This document shows, in pieces, positions 1 through 6,323 of a stretch of DNA of 9,081 bases (the stretch's first letter is position 1; each line of letters starts with the position of its first letter). The notes under the pieces were generated by a model. It was not told the origin of the DNA and ran no database searches. It saw only the letters and a program-made list of their open reading frames with translations. The stretch covers positions 1-9,081 of the forward strand of contig CAMNGY010000032.1 in NCBI GenBank assembly GCA_946538795.1, written 5' to 3'. Position numbers and translations under genes: made by a program. This DNA comes from an uncultured Treponema sp. (lineage in GTDB: Bacteria; Spirochaetota; Spirochaetia; Treponematales; Treponemataceae).

Positions 1-109
1 GCTCTACGTGAACGCCGATGACCGCCGTGACAAGAACTCCGGCCTCAGCGCAGACGACATCGCGATTACCGAAGATTTCTACCAGCTCGCCGGGAACAGG
101 GAATGTTAG
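1..109 (+). CDS. 3' end of a truncated gene, possibly type III Mod methyltransferase
   Basis: An open frame enters from the left edge (first full codon at base 2) and ends at TAG 107-109, giving 35 C-terminal residues that start LYVNADDRRDK and continue GLSADDIAITEDFY. The tail is acidic and of coherent composition, and its stop abuts the convergent toxin stop, so it reads as a real gene end. No catalytic motif lies in the visible part. Because type III restriction systems place mod just upstream of res, and a complete res lies downstream on the same strand beyond an inserted toxin-antitoxin pair, the best guess is the C-terminus of a Mod methyltransferase. That identity rests on context only. 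Its stop overlaps the stop of the minus-strand toxin gene by 4 bp (106-109). Confidence 0.6.
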   Translation, partial: LYVNADDRRDKNSGLSADDIAITEDFYQLAGNREC

Positions 110-594
110 TTCAGCGTTTCCAGCAGTGTTGCAAAGACTTTATCCCCAATATGCCGCCCTGTGCTACGCAGTGTTTCGACAGCTATGCGTATTTCCTCGG
201 CGGTCATGAACGCATCATTATAGGCCGTCTTAAGGATGCCTATTGTTCCCATTATATTAAAACCGATGGCTCTCGCTACTTGGCGAGCTTTGATTTCATC
301 AAGCAGCACAAGGTCGGCATTGAGTTTATCAGTAAGGACAAGGGCCTCGCTCTCTCCTTGGTCAAGTCCTGTCGCTTTCTTAAAAAGAGAGACCTCCCTG
401 CTGGCTACGTTTTGGATATGTATGAAACTGCAGTGAGAAATTTCGTTTGCTTCATCCGCAAAATTAGTATTCTGCGTAAGTTCGTCAAAAACTCCATGCG
501 GAATCTGAATATTTCCAAAAAGCTTGTTCAGAAGGTCAAGCCTGTTGATTTTGAGAAGGGAAATGATTGGTGTTGTGTCTGCCACGACAATCAT
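106..594 (-). CDS. DUF3368 / PIN-like toxin of a toxin-antitoxin pair
   Basis: The 162-residue product has the hallmarks of the DUF3368 branch of the PIN-like ribonuclease fold. An N-terminal VVADTTPII strand places an acidic residue at D6. An IPHGVFDEL segment carries E38, a GESEAL helix carries E81 and E83, and an LVLLDE strand carries D99. Conserved ARQVAR (103-108) and GTIGIL (116-121) segments follow. These acidic positions are the expected metal-binding set of PIN nucleases, so RNA cleavage is the likely activity by family knowledge; no target can be read from sequence. The start codon overlaps the antitoxin stop as ATGA (591-594), which implies translational coupling. The length is normal and the reading frame intact. 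The gene looks AT-richer than the restriction gene beside it, consistent with separate acquisition. Confidence 0.88.
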   Translation of the reverse strand: MIVVADTTPIISLLKINRLDLLNKLFGNIQIPHGVFDELTQNTNFADEANEISHCSFIHIQNVASREVSLFKKATGLDQGESEALVLTDKLNADLVLLDEIKARQVARAIGFNIMGTIGILKTAYNDAFMTAEEIRIAVETLRSTGRHIGDKVFATLLETLN

Positions 595-878
595 GCCATC
601 GAGGCCTCTTTTGCCTTAAGACGTTTGTATGTCGCTACATCTTCCTCAACCTCGCTCCACGGCATGTCAAAATATGCGATTCCTTCATTCGCATACAGTT
701 CAATTAATTGCCATTTCGTGATGCCGAGGATTTCTGCCGCCCGACCATGTGAAATCGTGAGGTTCTTTATGAAGGGATGAAGCAACAATGCTCTTTGGAC
801 GAGCTCTTCGTCAGGTGAGGTAGCGATGTAGGGCTTCATTGCAATGGGAACTTGCAGCTGAACGGTCGTCATTTCCAT
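591..878 (-). CDS. UPF0175 family antitoxin
   Basis: This 95-residue protein matches the UPF0175 antitoxin pattern. A short N-terminal strand region (TVQLQVPIAM) is followed by a helical stretch EELVQRALLLHPF, then the diagnostic helix-turn-helix-like block: SHGRAAEILGITKWQLIEL at about 43-61, and EGIAYFDMPWSEVEEDV at about 65-81. Members are usually encoded directly before a DUF3368/PIN toxin and are thought to bind DNA and neutralise it, as arranged here. The start at 878 is fixed by a strong Shine-Dalgarno GGAGGTG (minus strand, bases 884-890) five bases upstream of ATG. The gene is divergent from the restriction gene, and an AT palindrome with a TATAAT box (901-915) lies just upstream, suggesting an autoregulated promoter. 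Only a 4-bp overlap separates it from the toxin. Confidence 0.88.
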   Translation of the reverse strand: MEMTTVQLQVPIAMKPYIATSPDEELVQRALLLHPFIKNLTISHGRAAEILGITKWQLIELYANEGIAYFDMPWSEVEEDVATYKRLKAKEASMA

Positions 879-900
879 AAATTCACCTCCATAGAAGTCT

Positions 901-915
901 ATATAATTATTATAT
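901..915. promoter_or_regulatory. perfect AT palindrome with divergent TATAAT boxes
   Basis: Bases 901-907 (ATATAAT) and 909-915 (ATTATAT) form a perfect 7-bp inverted repeat around one central T. Each strand reads TATAAT (plus 902-907, minus 914-909), so the element can serve as a -10 box for the antitoxin-toxin operon, for the restriction gene, or both. On the minus strand a weak -35-like TTCAAG (935-930) sits 15 bp upstream; no good plus-strand -35 was seen. Location and symmetry would suit an operator bound by the antitoxin. Promoter function is inferred from the box and position only. Confidence 0.5.
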
Positions 916-954
916 CATGTTTTGTAATCCTTGAATAGGGGAAGGAAGAAAATC

Positions 955-3735
955 ATGCTTTACGAGAAAATAGAGAATCAAAAAGAAGCTCTTGACGAGA
1001 GCGATTTTGAGGTCCCCGCATACATCTCGGAGAACCTCCGCTACCCCCTCTATGACTGGCAGAGGATGGCACTGGAGAACTTTCTCATCAACGAGCGGAC
1101 GAGGGAAAAGAAAGCCCGGAAAGGCGAGCCCGTGCCGCCGAATCACCTTATGTTCAACATGGCGACCGGCAGCGGAAAGACGCTCGTCATGGCGGCGCTG
1201 ATCCTGTACTATTACAAACAGGGACGGCGCAATTTCCTCTTCTTTGTGAACCAGAACGCGATACTCGGCAAGACACAGGCAAACTTCATCGACAGGAATC
1301 ACAGCAAATACCTGTTTGCGGAAAACATTGTCATTGACGGCAGGCGGCTGAATATCCGCGAAGTGGAGATGTTCTCTGATTCCTGCGATGACATCCAGAT
1401 AAAGTTCACGACAATCCAGAAACTGCACAATGACATCTACAGGGAAAACGAGAATTCCCTGCTCCTGTCCGACTTGCAGAAGCGAGACCTGGTGTTGTTC
1501 GGCGACGAGGCGCACCATCTGAACGCGAGCACGAACAAAAAGAAGTCCGGTGGCATCGAGCTTTCCGATTCGCCTGACTTCATAGGTGAGCTGAAGGAGG
1601 GGGCGAAGGACGAGGACATAGAGCGTTCCTGGGAGTATACCGTCTGCCACTGCATTCTGGGCAAGAACGGAAGACCCGCAGCGAACAGGAACGCCCTGCT
1701 TGAGTTCACCGCCACAATCCCGAATACGGAGGAAGTCAGGCAGAAATACGAGGACAAGCTAATCATCAAGTTCGAGCTGAAGGACTTCGTTGAGGCAGGA
1801 TGCACCAAGCACATCAGGCTTGTCCGCTCAAACCTCGCGCTGAAGGAACGCATTCTGCAGGCCTTGCTGCTCAACTGGTACCGCTACCAGATTGCGGTCA
1901 AAACAGGCATTCCCAATTTTAAGCCCGTAATCCTCTTCCGCAGCAAGACGATAGAAGCGTCCACATCTGACTATGAAAACTTCCTTGAGCTGTGCGCGGG
2001 CATAACGGCACAGGACTATGACTTTGTGAAAAGCCTTGCGAAAATCAAGCAGAAGAACGAGCTCTTTGAGTCATTCGACATGGACGGCCGGATATTCGAG
2101 CGGATTGTCCGGTACATGGACGGGGCGGGCATTTCCTTTGAGCACGTCGCGCAGTATGTCAGGGAGCATTTTCAGGAGCGCAACGTCATCATCACGAACT
2201 CAAAGACGAACAAGACCAAAAAGGAAAAGACCGACGCGGAGCAGGACCGCCTGCTGAACAGCCTTGAGGACGCGCAGAACCACATCCGTGCGATTTTCAC
2301 CGTACAGCGTCTGACCGAAGGCTGGGACGTGCTGAACCTGTATGACATCGTGCGCCTGTACAGCGGGCGTGACGCGGACTTCCACAGCAAAAAGTCAGGC
2401 AGCAACACGACGAGCGAAGCCCAGCTCATCGGGCGCGGCGTGAGGTACTACCCTTTTGCCTGGCGGAACAAGGCTGCCGCACGGCGCAAGTTCGACAATG
2501 ATCTGGCGAACGAGCTTAGGGTACTGGAAGAATTCTACTTCCATTCAGATGACGACATCCGCTATATTTCCGAGCTTTCCACCGAGCTCAAGAACAGGGG
2601 GCTTATACAGGACAAGCGGACGCAGAAAACATTCCGCGTAAAGGAAAGCAAAAAAGACGCGCTCAAGGGAATGTACCTGTTCGTCAACGAGCAGAAGGAA
2701 AATCCTTTGCGCCGCCTGCGGACGCTCCCCGATGATTTCAAGAGCCTTCCTCCCTACGAGGGTAAAATAACGGTTGGCCTGTATTCAGAAGTGCAGAACG
2801 TCAATTTCGCGCAGAAAGAGGACGATGTTTACGCCACGGAGACAGGCGTGTTCACGACCCTGTCCGTCACGTTCGCGGACATGCCCCTTCATATAAAACA
2901 GAAGGCCGTCCACCGCCTGAACACAAGTCCCGCTTCATATTTCAGCTTTGAGAGCCTGCGGAAACGCTTTGCGGTGGAAAGCGTGGAGTCCTTCTTTGAT
3001 TTCGCAAAGGACGTGAAGATTGCCATCACCACGGACTGCAAGAGCTTTGAAGAGATTCCGAACAAGAAACTCCTTGCCCTTTGCGAAGACTTTCTCCTGT
3101 ACCTGCAGCACAATCTTGAAAGCTATGACAGGCCCTATGTCGGGACGGATTTCCACCTGGTGCGCTTCTCAGATATGTTCAGTTTTGATGATGAGAAGGG
3201 CAAGCTGTGCTTCACGAAGGAGAAGATGATTTACATCGATGAAACGAACGCGGACGCACAGGCGAACGCAAGGCTTGAGCAGGAGCTGAAGGACACGGAC
3301 TGGTATGCCCTTGATTCCTTCTGGGGAACGAGCGAGGAACGGGACTTGATTGCGTTCATCAAAAACCATGAAGGACAGCTGCTTGCGGACTACGATTCCT
3401 TCCAGCTGCTCAGGAACGAGGAGGTCTACAAGATTTTTGACTTTGACAGCGGGCGCGGATTCCAGCCGGACTTCCTCCTGTTCCTGCACGGCAGGGAAAG
3501 CCGGAAGAACGCATACTTTCAGGTGTTCATCGAACCGAAGGGAAAGCACCTCGCGGGTGATGACAATGACGGCTGGAAGGAGAAGTTCCTTGAAGAAATC
3601 AGCCGCCGCTACGGGACGGAACATGTCATCATGGAAAAAACAGACGGCTACATCCTGATAGGGCTTCCCTTCTTCAACTCGCATGACGCACTGATGAAGG
3701 CAAACTTTGAGGATGCCTTTGACAAGCGCCTGTAA
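955..3735 (+). CDS. res: type III restriction endonuclease subunit Res
   Basis: A full-length 926-residue type III restriction subunit: an SF2 helicase/translocase joined to a C-terminal nuclease, acting with a Mod methyltransferase to cut unmodified foreign DNA. Helicase motifs appear in order: Walker A ATGSGKT (70-76), DEAH box GDEAHH (183-188), motif III-like EFTATIPN (250-257), TEGWDV (454-459) and motif VI QLIGRGVRYY (490-499). The nuclease has the PD-(D/E)XK signature: QPDF with D839, then IEPKG with E860 and K862. Start choice: the frame can open at TTG 931, but ATG 955 is preceded by a purine-rich GGGGAAGGAAG (938-948), so MLYEKIENQ is the preferred N-terminus. All key residues are intact. 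The WYL gene follows after 63 bp on the same strand. Its Mod partner is not visible in full and may be the truncated gene at the left edge, separated by the toxin-antitoxin pair. Confidence 0.95.
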   Translation: MLYEKIENQKEALDESDFEVPAYISENLRYPLYDWQRMALENFLINERTREKKARKGEPVPPNHLMFNMATGSGKTLVMAALILYYYKQGRRNFLFFVNQNAILGKTQANFIDRNHSKYLFAENIVIDGRRLNIREVEMFSDSCDDIQIKFTTIQKLHNDIYRENENSLLLSDLQKRDLVLFGDEAHHLNASTNKKKSGGIELSDSPDFIGELKEGAKDEDIERSWEYTVCHCILGKNGRPAANRNALLEFTATIPNTEEVRQKYEDKLIIKFELKDFVEAGCTKHIRLVRSNLALKERILQALLLNWYRYQIAVKTGIPNFKPVILFRSKTIEASTSDYENFLELCAGITAQDYDFVKSLAKIKQKNELFESFDMDGRIFERIVRYMDGAGISFEHVAQYVREHFQERNVIITNSKTNKTKKEKTDAEQDRLLNSLEDAQNHIRAIFTVQRLTEGWDVLNLYDIVRLYSGRDADFHSKKSGSNTTSEAQLIGRGVRYYPFAWRNKAAARRKFDNDLANELRVLEEFYFHSDDDIRYISELSTELKNRGLIQDKRTQKTFRVKESKKDALKGMYLFVNEQKENPLRRLRTLPDDFKSLPPYEGKITVGLYSEVQNVNFAQKEDDVYATETGVFTTLSVTFADMPLHIKQKAVHRLNTSPASYFSFESLRKRFAVESVESFFDFAKDVKIAITTDCKSFEEIPNKKLLALCEDFLLYLQHNLESYDRPYVGTDFHLVRFSDMFSFDDEKGKLCFTKEKMIYIDETNADAQANARLEQELKDTDWYALDSFWGTSEERDLIAFIKNHEGQLLADYDSFQLLRNEEVYKIFDFDSGRGFQPDFLLFLHGRESRKNAYFQVFIEPKGKHLAGDDNDGWKEKFLEEISRRYGTEHVIMEKTDGYILIGLPFFNSHDALMKANFEDAFDKRL

Positions 3736-3798
3736 AATCCGGGCTGGAACAAATGCTGCTTTTCGTAGTATGATGAATGAGTCAGGGAGGAACGAGCG

Positions 3799-4602
3799 AT
3801 GGAAAAGACAGAGAAAGCTGATGTCAGGCAGCTGTTCATGCTCTTTAAGGACACGCCCATCTACAAGCCCCTGCTGGACATCTGCGAGAACTTTGAGCGT
3901 CCCGTGGAATCCGAGATGATCGACGTGAATCAGCTCAAGTTCAGGAACTCAGAGCTGAGGGAAAATGAATGGTTTGAGACCCGCATCGTGATGGCAGAAC
4001 GGAAGGTTGACCTGGTGGACGAAGAGGTCTGGCCCGTCATCCTTTGTGCGCTCAAGGAAAACCAGGTGCTTGAATTCGATTATGAATCCGTAAAGACGAA
4101 CAAGAAATCTTTCGGCAGGATGCTTGAAGCCTGGCAGCTTATCTTTGACCGGGAGCAATGGTACCTGAAGGGCATGGCGGAAAACCCGGCCCAGCCCGGA
4201 GAGAGGGGCCTTAGGACCTTTGTCGTTCCACGGATGAAAAACATCCGGCTGACGGGCAGGCATTTTAAGTTGCCTGACGAAAAGGTCTGGATGCATGACA
4301 AGTACAGCGTGGGCTATTTCGGCGTGATGACGACAAGTACATCGGAACGCTACCAGTTCATCTTTCAGGGGTCGGCGCTCTATTATTCGAACGCGAATTT
4401 TGCGGAAGACAAGACGGTCGAAAAATACACCGGCGATGTTCCCCACAAGGATGGTGCCCTGCTCGTCAGCTTCACGAGCAACCAGATGCCTGCCATTCTA
4501 AAAGAGTTCTTCCCCTACGGCGAGGACATCATTCCTCTTGCTCCCGAGAGCCTTGTCCAGGCATGGAAAGACAGAATCCGCACGATGATGAAGTACCTGT
4601 AG
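3799..4602 (+). CDS. WYL-domain protein, probable transcriptional regulator
   Basis: The 267-residue product contains a WYL domain at about 78-155. The core includes LEFDYES (91-97), SFGRMLEAWQL (104-114), the name-giving QWYLKG (120-125) and the RTFVVPRMKNIRLT strand-helix (139-152). The C-terminal 170-267 looks like a WCX extension ending in the usual helix (PESLVQAWKDRIRTMMKYL). WYL domains sense ligands, often nucleic acids, and such proteins frequently regulate defence loci. The first 75 residues are helical but show no clear helix-turn-helix, and the protein is shorter than the usual 300-330 residues. The start is well fixed: AGGGAGG at 3784-3790 lies 8 bases before ATG, and an in-frame TGA (3778-3780) blocks an upstream extension. 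It lies 63 bp after res and is probably co-transcribed. Either it lacks its own DNA-binding module or has a diverged one. Confidence 0.9.
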   Translation: MEKTEKADVRQLFMLFKDTPIYKPLLDICENFERPVESEMIDVNQLKFRNSELRENEWFETRIVMAERKVDLVDEEVWPVILCALKENQVLEFDYESVKTNKKSFGRMLEAWQLIFDREQWYLKGMAENPAQPGERGLRTFVVPRMKNIRLTGRHFKLPDEKVWMHDKYSVGYFGVMTTSTSERYQFIFQGSALYYSNANFAEDKTVEKYTGDVPHKDGALLVSFTSNQMPAILKEFFPYGEDIIPLAPESLVQAWKDRIRTMMKYL

Positions 4603-4641
4603 CGGGGGAAGCTTCAGAGCCTAAAACAAATCCTTTTTTAC

Positions 4642-4839
4642 TCAGGCCCCTCTAATCAGTCGGTCATCGTAACGCTCGGGATTTTTATCGCGGAAAATCG
4701 CATCGGTCTTGTAGGCGGGGAGACAGGACTGAGTAACCGTGTCTTTCCCGAATAAAAGCACAGCGGCAAGGTTAAAGCCTTTCTGCCCCGTTAGAAGGTT
4801 CTCCTCGTACAAGCCTATGCTCCAGAAAGTTTTGAGGTT
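4642..4839 (-). pseudogene. relic of RecG-like / AlbA_2-family ATP-binding protein
   Basis: A minus-strand frame here encodes about 60 residues that match an internal segment of the large RecG-related AlbA_2/HATPase proteins: GLYEENLLTG, GFNLAAVLLFGKDTV, QSCLPAYKTDAIFR and NPERYDDR. In intact relatives this segment continues into a long C-terminal half; here it runs into TGA (4642-4644) five residues after RYDDR, and both the N-terminal DNA-binding domain and the ATPase half are missing. The frame opens further upstream (ATG at 4944), but the first 35 residues look like non-coding filler and overlap a hairpin. It is therefore a deletion relic, not a working gene. The whole stretch 4603-4944 otherwise holds only two hairpins and a T-run (about 4632-4637); no clean terminator was seen after the WYL gene. 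Confidence 0.7.
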
Positions 4840-4876
4840 ACAATATCTGCCAGCTAGGAACGGCGTTCCTCTCTTA

Positions 4877-4895
4877 TCATTCCGATACGGAATGA
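4877..4895. repeat. short perfect inverted repeat
   Basis: TCATTCCG and CGGAATGA form 8-bp perfect arms around ATA. There is no T-run after either arm, so a terminator is unlikely. It lies 50 bp before the FliG-like gene and could be an operator or RNA hairpin in its leader; no function is shown. Confidence 0.45.
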
Positions 4896-4908
4896 GCAGT
4901 AACAATCC

Positions 4909-4942
4909 GTCCCCTGTCCTGCGGCAACGCCGGGCAGGGGAC
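4909..4942 (+). promoter_or_regulatory. GC-rich hairpin covering the ribosome-binding site of the FliG-like gene
   Basis: GTCCCCTG (4909-4916) pairs perfectly with CAGGGGAC (4935-4942), and an inner CGGC/GCCG stem (4922-4925 with 4929-4932) can stack on it. The right arm contains the only SD-like sequence, AGGGGA (4936-4941), ending 3 bases before ATG 4945. If this start is used, the hairpin would hide the ribosome-binding site and lower or control translation. Pairing is visible directly; the regulatory role is inference. Confidence 0.45.
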
Positions 4943-4944
4943 AC

Positions 4945-5748
4945 ATGTGCCGGAAATCTGCACGCTGCAATCCTGCAATGTCACTAAATGATACCCGCAG
5001 CGTGCAGAAAGTCCTGCGCGAAGTGGATTTCGTAGATCTGGCAAAGGCCCTGCAAGGGGCGGACGACGCGCTGCAGGAGAAATTCCTCGGGAATATGAGC
5101 GATTCTTACCGGCATTTTGCCAGGATTGAAATGGAGAACACAAAAGTCTCCTCTTTGGCGGAGGTCGAGGAAGCCCGTCGGAGGATCGTGGCCGTGATGG
5201 ACCGCCTCTTCAAGGCAGGAGATTTGTTCGGCAGGCTGGGGGACAAGCAGATGGACACCCTGCTCCGGCATGTTGACAGCGTGTGCACGCTTTCGTTCGA
5301 CACTATTTCCGTTCCGCGCTTTATGACGAAGGCTGGCAAGAAACGCATCTTTGCTATAACAAAGCGACTGTGCGACCGCTTCCGTTTGGCCAAGAACGAA
5401 GGCATCCTTGCCTTTGAGGAGAAGGAGAAGGAATTTGCTCAGGGATTTGACAGGCGGGACTCCGCGTTCGTGCGCGATGCTTTCCGCATGGTGATTGACT
5501 TTAGCAGTACTCCGTCTTTTCTTGCCGCCTGCTTGAAGAACAGCGTCGCGTCCTATGGCGGGAGCCGTCTGACGAGGCTCTGCCATCAGATTATCGCAGC
5601 GGGCGCATACTACTGCATGTTCGGTAACTGGCCCTTCGTGCAATACGCCGTAATGCTCAGCTCATTTCTGCGCGAACTGATGCGTACCGAAGTCTGCGAC
5701 AGCTGCAGCCAGCACATGCTCTTCGGCGACTCCGGCACTGCGTCGTGA
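4945..5748 (+). CDS. FliG C-terminal domain protein with MotA-loop-like C-terminus
   Basis: The 267-residue product opens with a clear copy of the flagellar motor switch FliG C-terminal domain (about 16-95). It aligns without gaps to the recalled FliG block from SVQKVLREVD through DLAKALQGAD, QEKFLGNMS and EVEEARRRIV. FliG proper is over 300 residues, so its N and middle domains are absent. Residues 130-225 resemble the MotA cytoplasmic loop: FRLAKNEGILAFEEKEKE followed by AFVRDAFRMVIDF in the right register. The last part (about 215-243) is hydrophobic but not a convincing membrane span, and a CDSC pair sits at 251-254. No flagellar gene is nearby, so a non-flagellar role is likely. ATG 4945 has a weak, closely spaced AGGGGA; ATG 4978 is an alternative start that still keeps the whole domain. 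The next gene follows after 11 bp, so they form an operon. The FliG homology is firm, the MotA part tentative. Confidence 0.8.
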   Translation: MCRKSARCNPAMSLNDTRSVQKVLREVDFVDLAKALQGADDALQEKFLGNMSDSYRHFARIEMENTKVSSLAEVEEARRRIVAVMDRLFKAGDLFGRLGDKQMDTLLRHVDSVCTLSFDTISVPRFMTKAGKKRIFAITKRLCDRFRLAKNEGILAFEEKEKEFAQGFDRRDSAFVRDAFRMVIDFSSTPSFLAACLKNSVASYGGSRLTRLCHQIIAAGAYYCMFGNWPFVQYAVMLSSFLRELMRTEVCDSCSQHMLFGDSGTAS

Positions 5749-5759
5749 GGAGGAAGTCT

Positions 5760-6323
5760 ATGTCAGAGGAAGATGGTGATTATCAGCATCGTATCGGCAT
5801 CGAGCTGCTGATGTACCATGCGATGAATGCGGTAAAAGTCTGCCGCCTGCAATACAATCTGCTCGACTGCAAGGAGTATGAGGAAGCGGTGAAGTACAAG
5901 GCTGCGCTTGATGCCTTTGCCGGGGTCGTTGAGGATATTTACGACTATGAAAACTACGGTTTTTTCTCGACGACCGTGCACGTAAAGGAGAGCGGGCTTC
6001 CGTGCAACATACGCTGTGGCTGTGAGAGGGAATGGATTCTTGAGCCGTATCTTGACGAGCAGCAGAAGCCCCGGTTTGCAGAGGTCATACGCTTTGAGAA
6101 CCGCAGGGGCAGGGATACGGGGTATGACCGCAGGAACGATTTGTGCATGACTATCAGCGACACGCCGGAGATTCTGGAAGGAAGGGACAAATGCGTCCTG
6201 TCCGACGATGAAATTCGGCGGATAAAGGATTTCGTCATCATGAACAGGGATGTGGTTCTTGCACACGTAACGAAGATGGCAGCATTCATTTTGTCTTTTC
6301 GCGCTCCTTCAGCAGCGACTTGA
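5760..6323 (+). CDS. hypothetical protein coupled to the FliG-like gene
   Basis: I do not recognise a named family for this 187-residue soluble protein. The N-terminal half is helical (about 10-62), with a CKEYEEAVKYKAALDAF stretch faintly like a UVR motif. A strand region follows with a cysteine cluster PCNIRCGC (C82, C86, C88). The C-terminal part (about 104-172), with FAEVIRFENRRGRD, LCMTISDTPEIL and LSDDEIRRIKDFVIMNRDVV, resembles a pattern common in small accessory proteins of unknown function. The start is ATG 5760, because AGGAGG (5748-5753) lies 6 bases before it; this SD begins on the last base of the preceding stop codon (5746-5748), so translation is probably coupled. A GTG at 5745 keeps the frame open but is less likely. 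The last 38 bp overlap the convergent helicase gene, so its final dozen residues are antisense to that gene's end. Confidence 0.8.
   Translation: MSEEDGDYQHRIGIELLMYHAMNAVKVCRLQYNLLDCKEYEEAVKYKAALDAFAGVVEDIYDYENYGFFSTTVHVKESGLPCNIRCGCEREWILEPYLDEQQKPRFAEVIRFENRRGRDTGYDRRNDLCMTISDTPEILEGRDKCVLSDDEIRRIKDFVIMNRDVVLAHVTKMAAFILSFRAPSAAT

Noticed and set aside
103..780. Long plus-strand open frame of 225 codons over the toxin-antitoxin genes
   Set aside because: It lies antisense to two well-recognised genes, has no matching ribosome site and its translation resembles no protein; it is a shadow frame.
931..954. Upstream TTG start adding eight residues to Res
   Set aside because: The added residues are the translated Shine-Dalgarno region; ATG 955 has proper spacing to it.
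910..1650. Minus-strand open frame of 246 codons under res
   Set aside because: Fully antisense to the conserved helicase domain of res; composition is that of a codon-bias shadow.
3745..3774. Possible promoter (TGGAAC with TATGAT) between res and the WYL gene
   Set aside because: Both boxes are weak and the -35 matches only three of six positions; co-transcription with res is simpler.
4760..4942. Integron attC-type site in the hairpin-rich gap
   Set aside because: No matching pair of GTTRRRY and RYYYAAC ends at the right distance, and no integrase in the window.
5745..5759. Upstream GTG start for the hypothetical gene
   Set aside because: It would translate the AGGAGG ribosome site; ATG 5760 sits 6 bases after that site.
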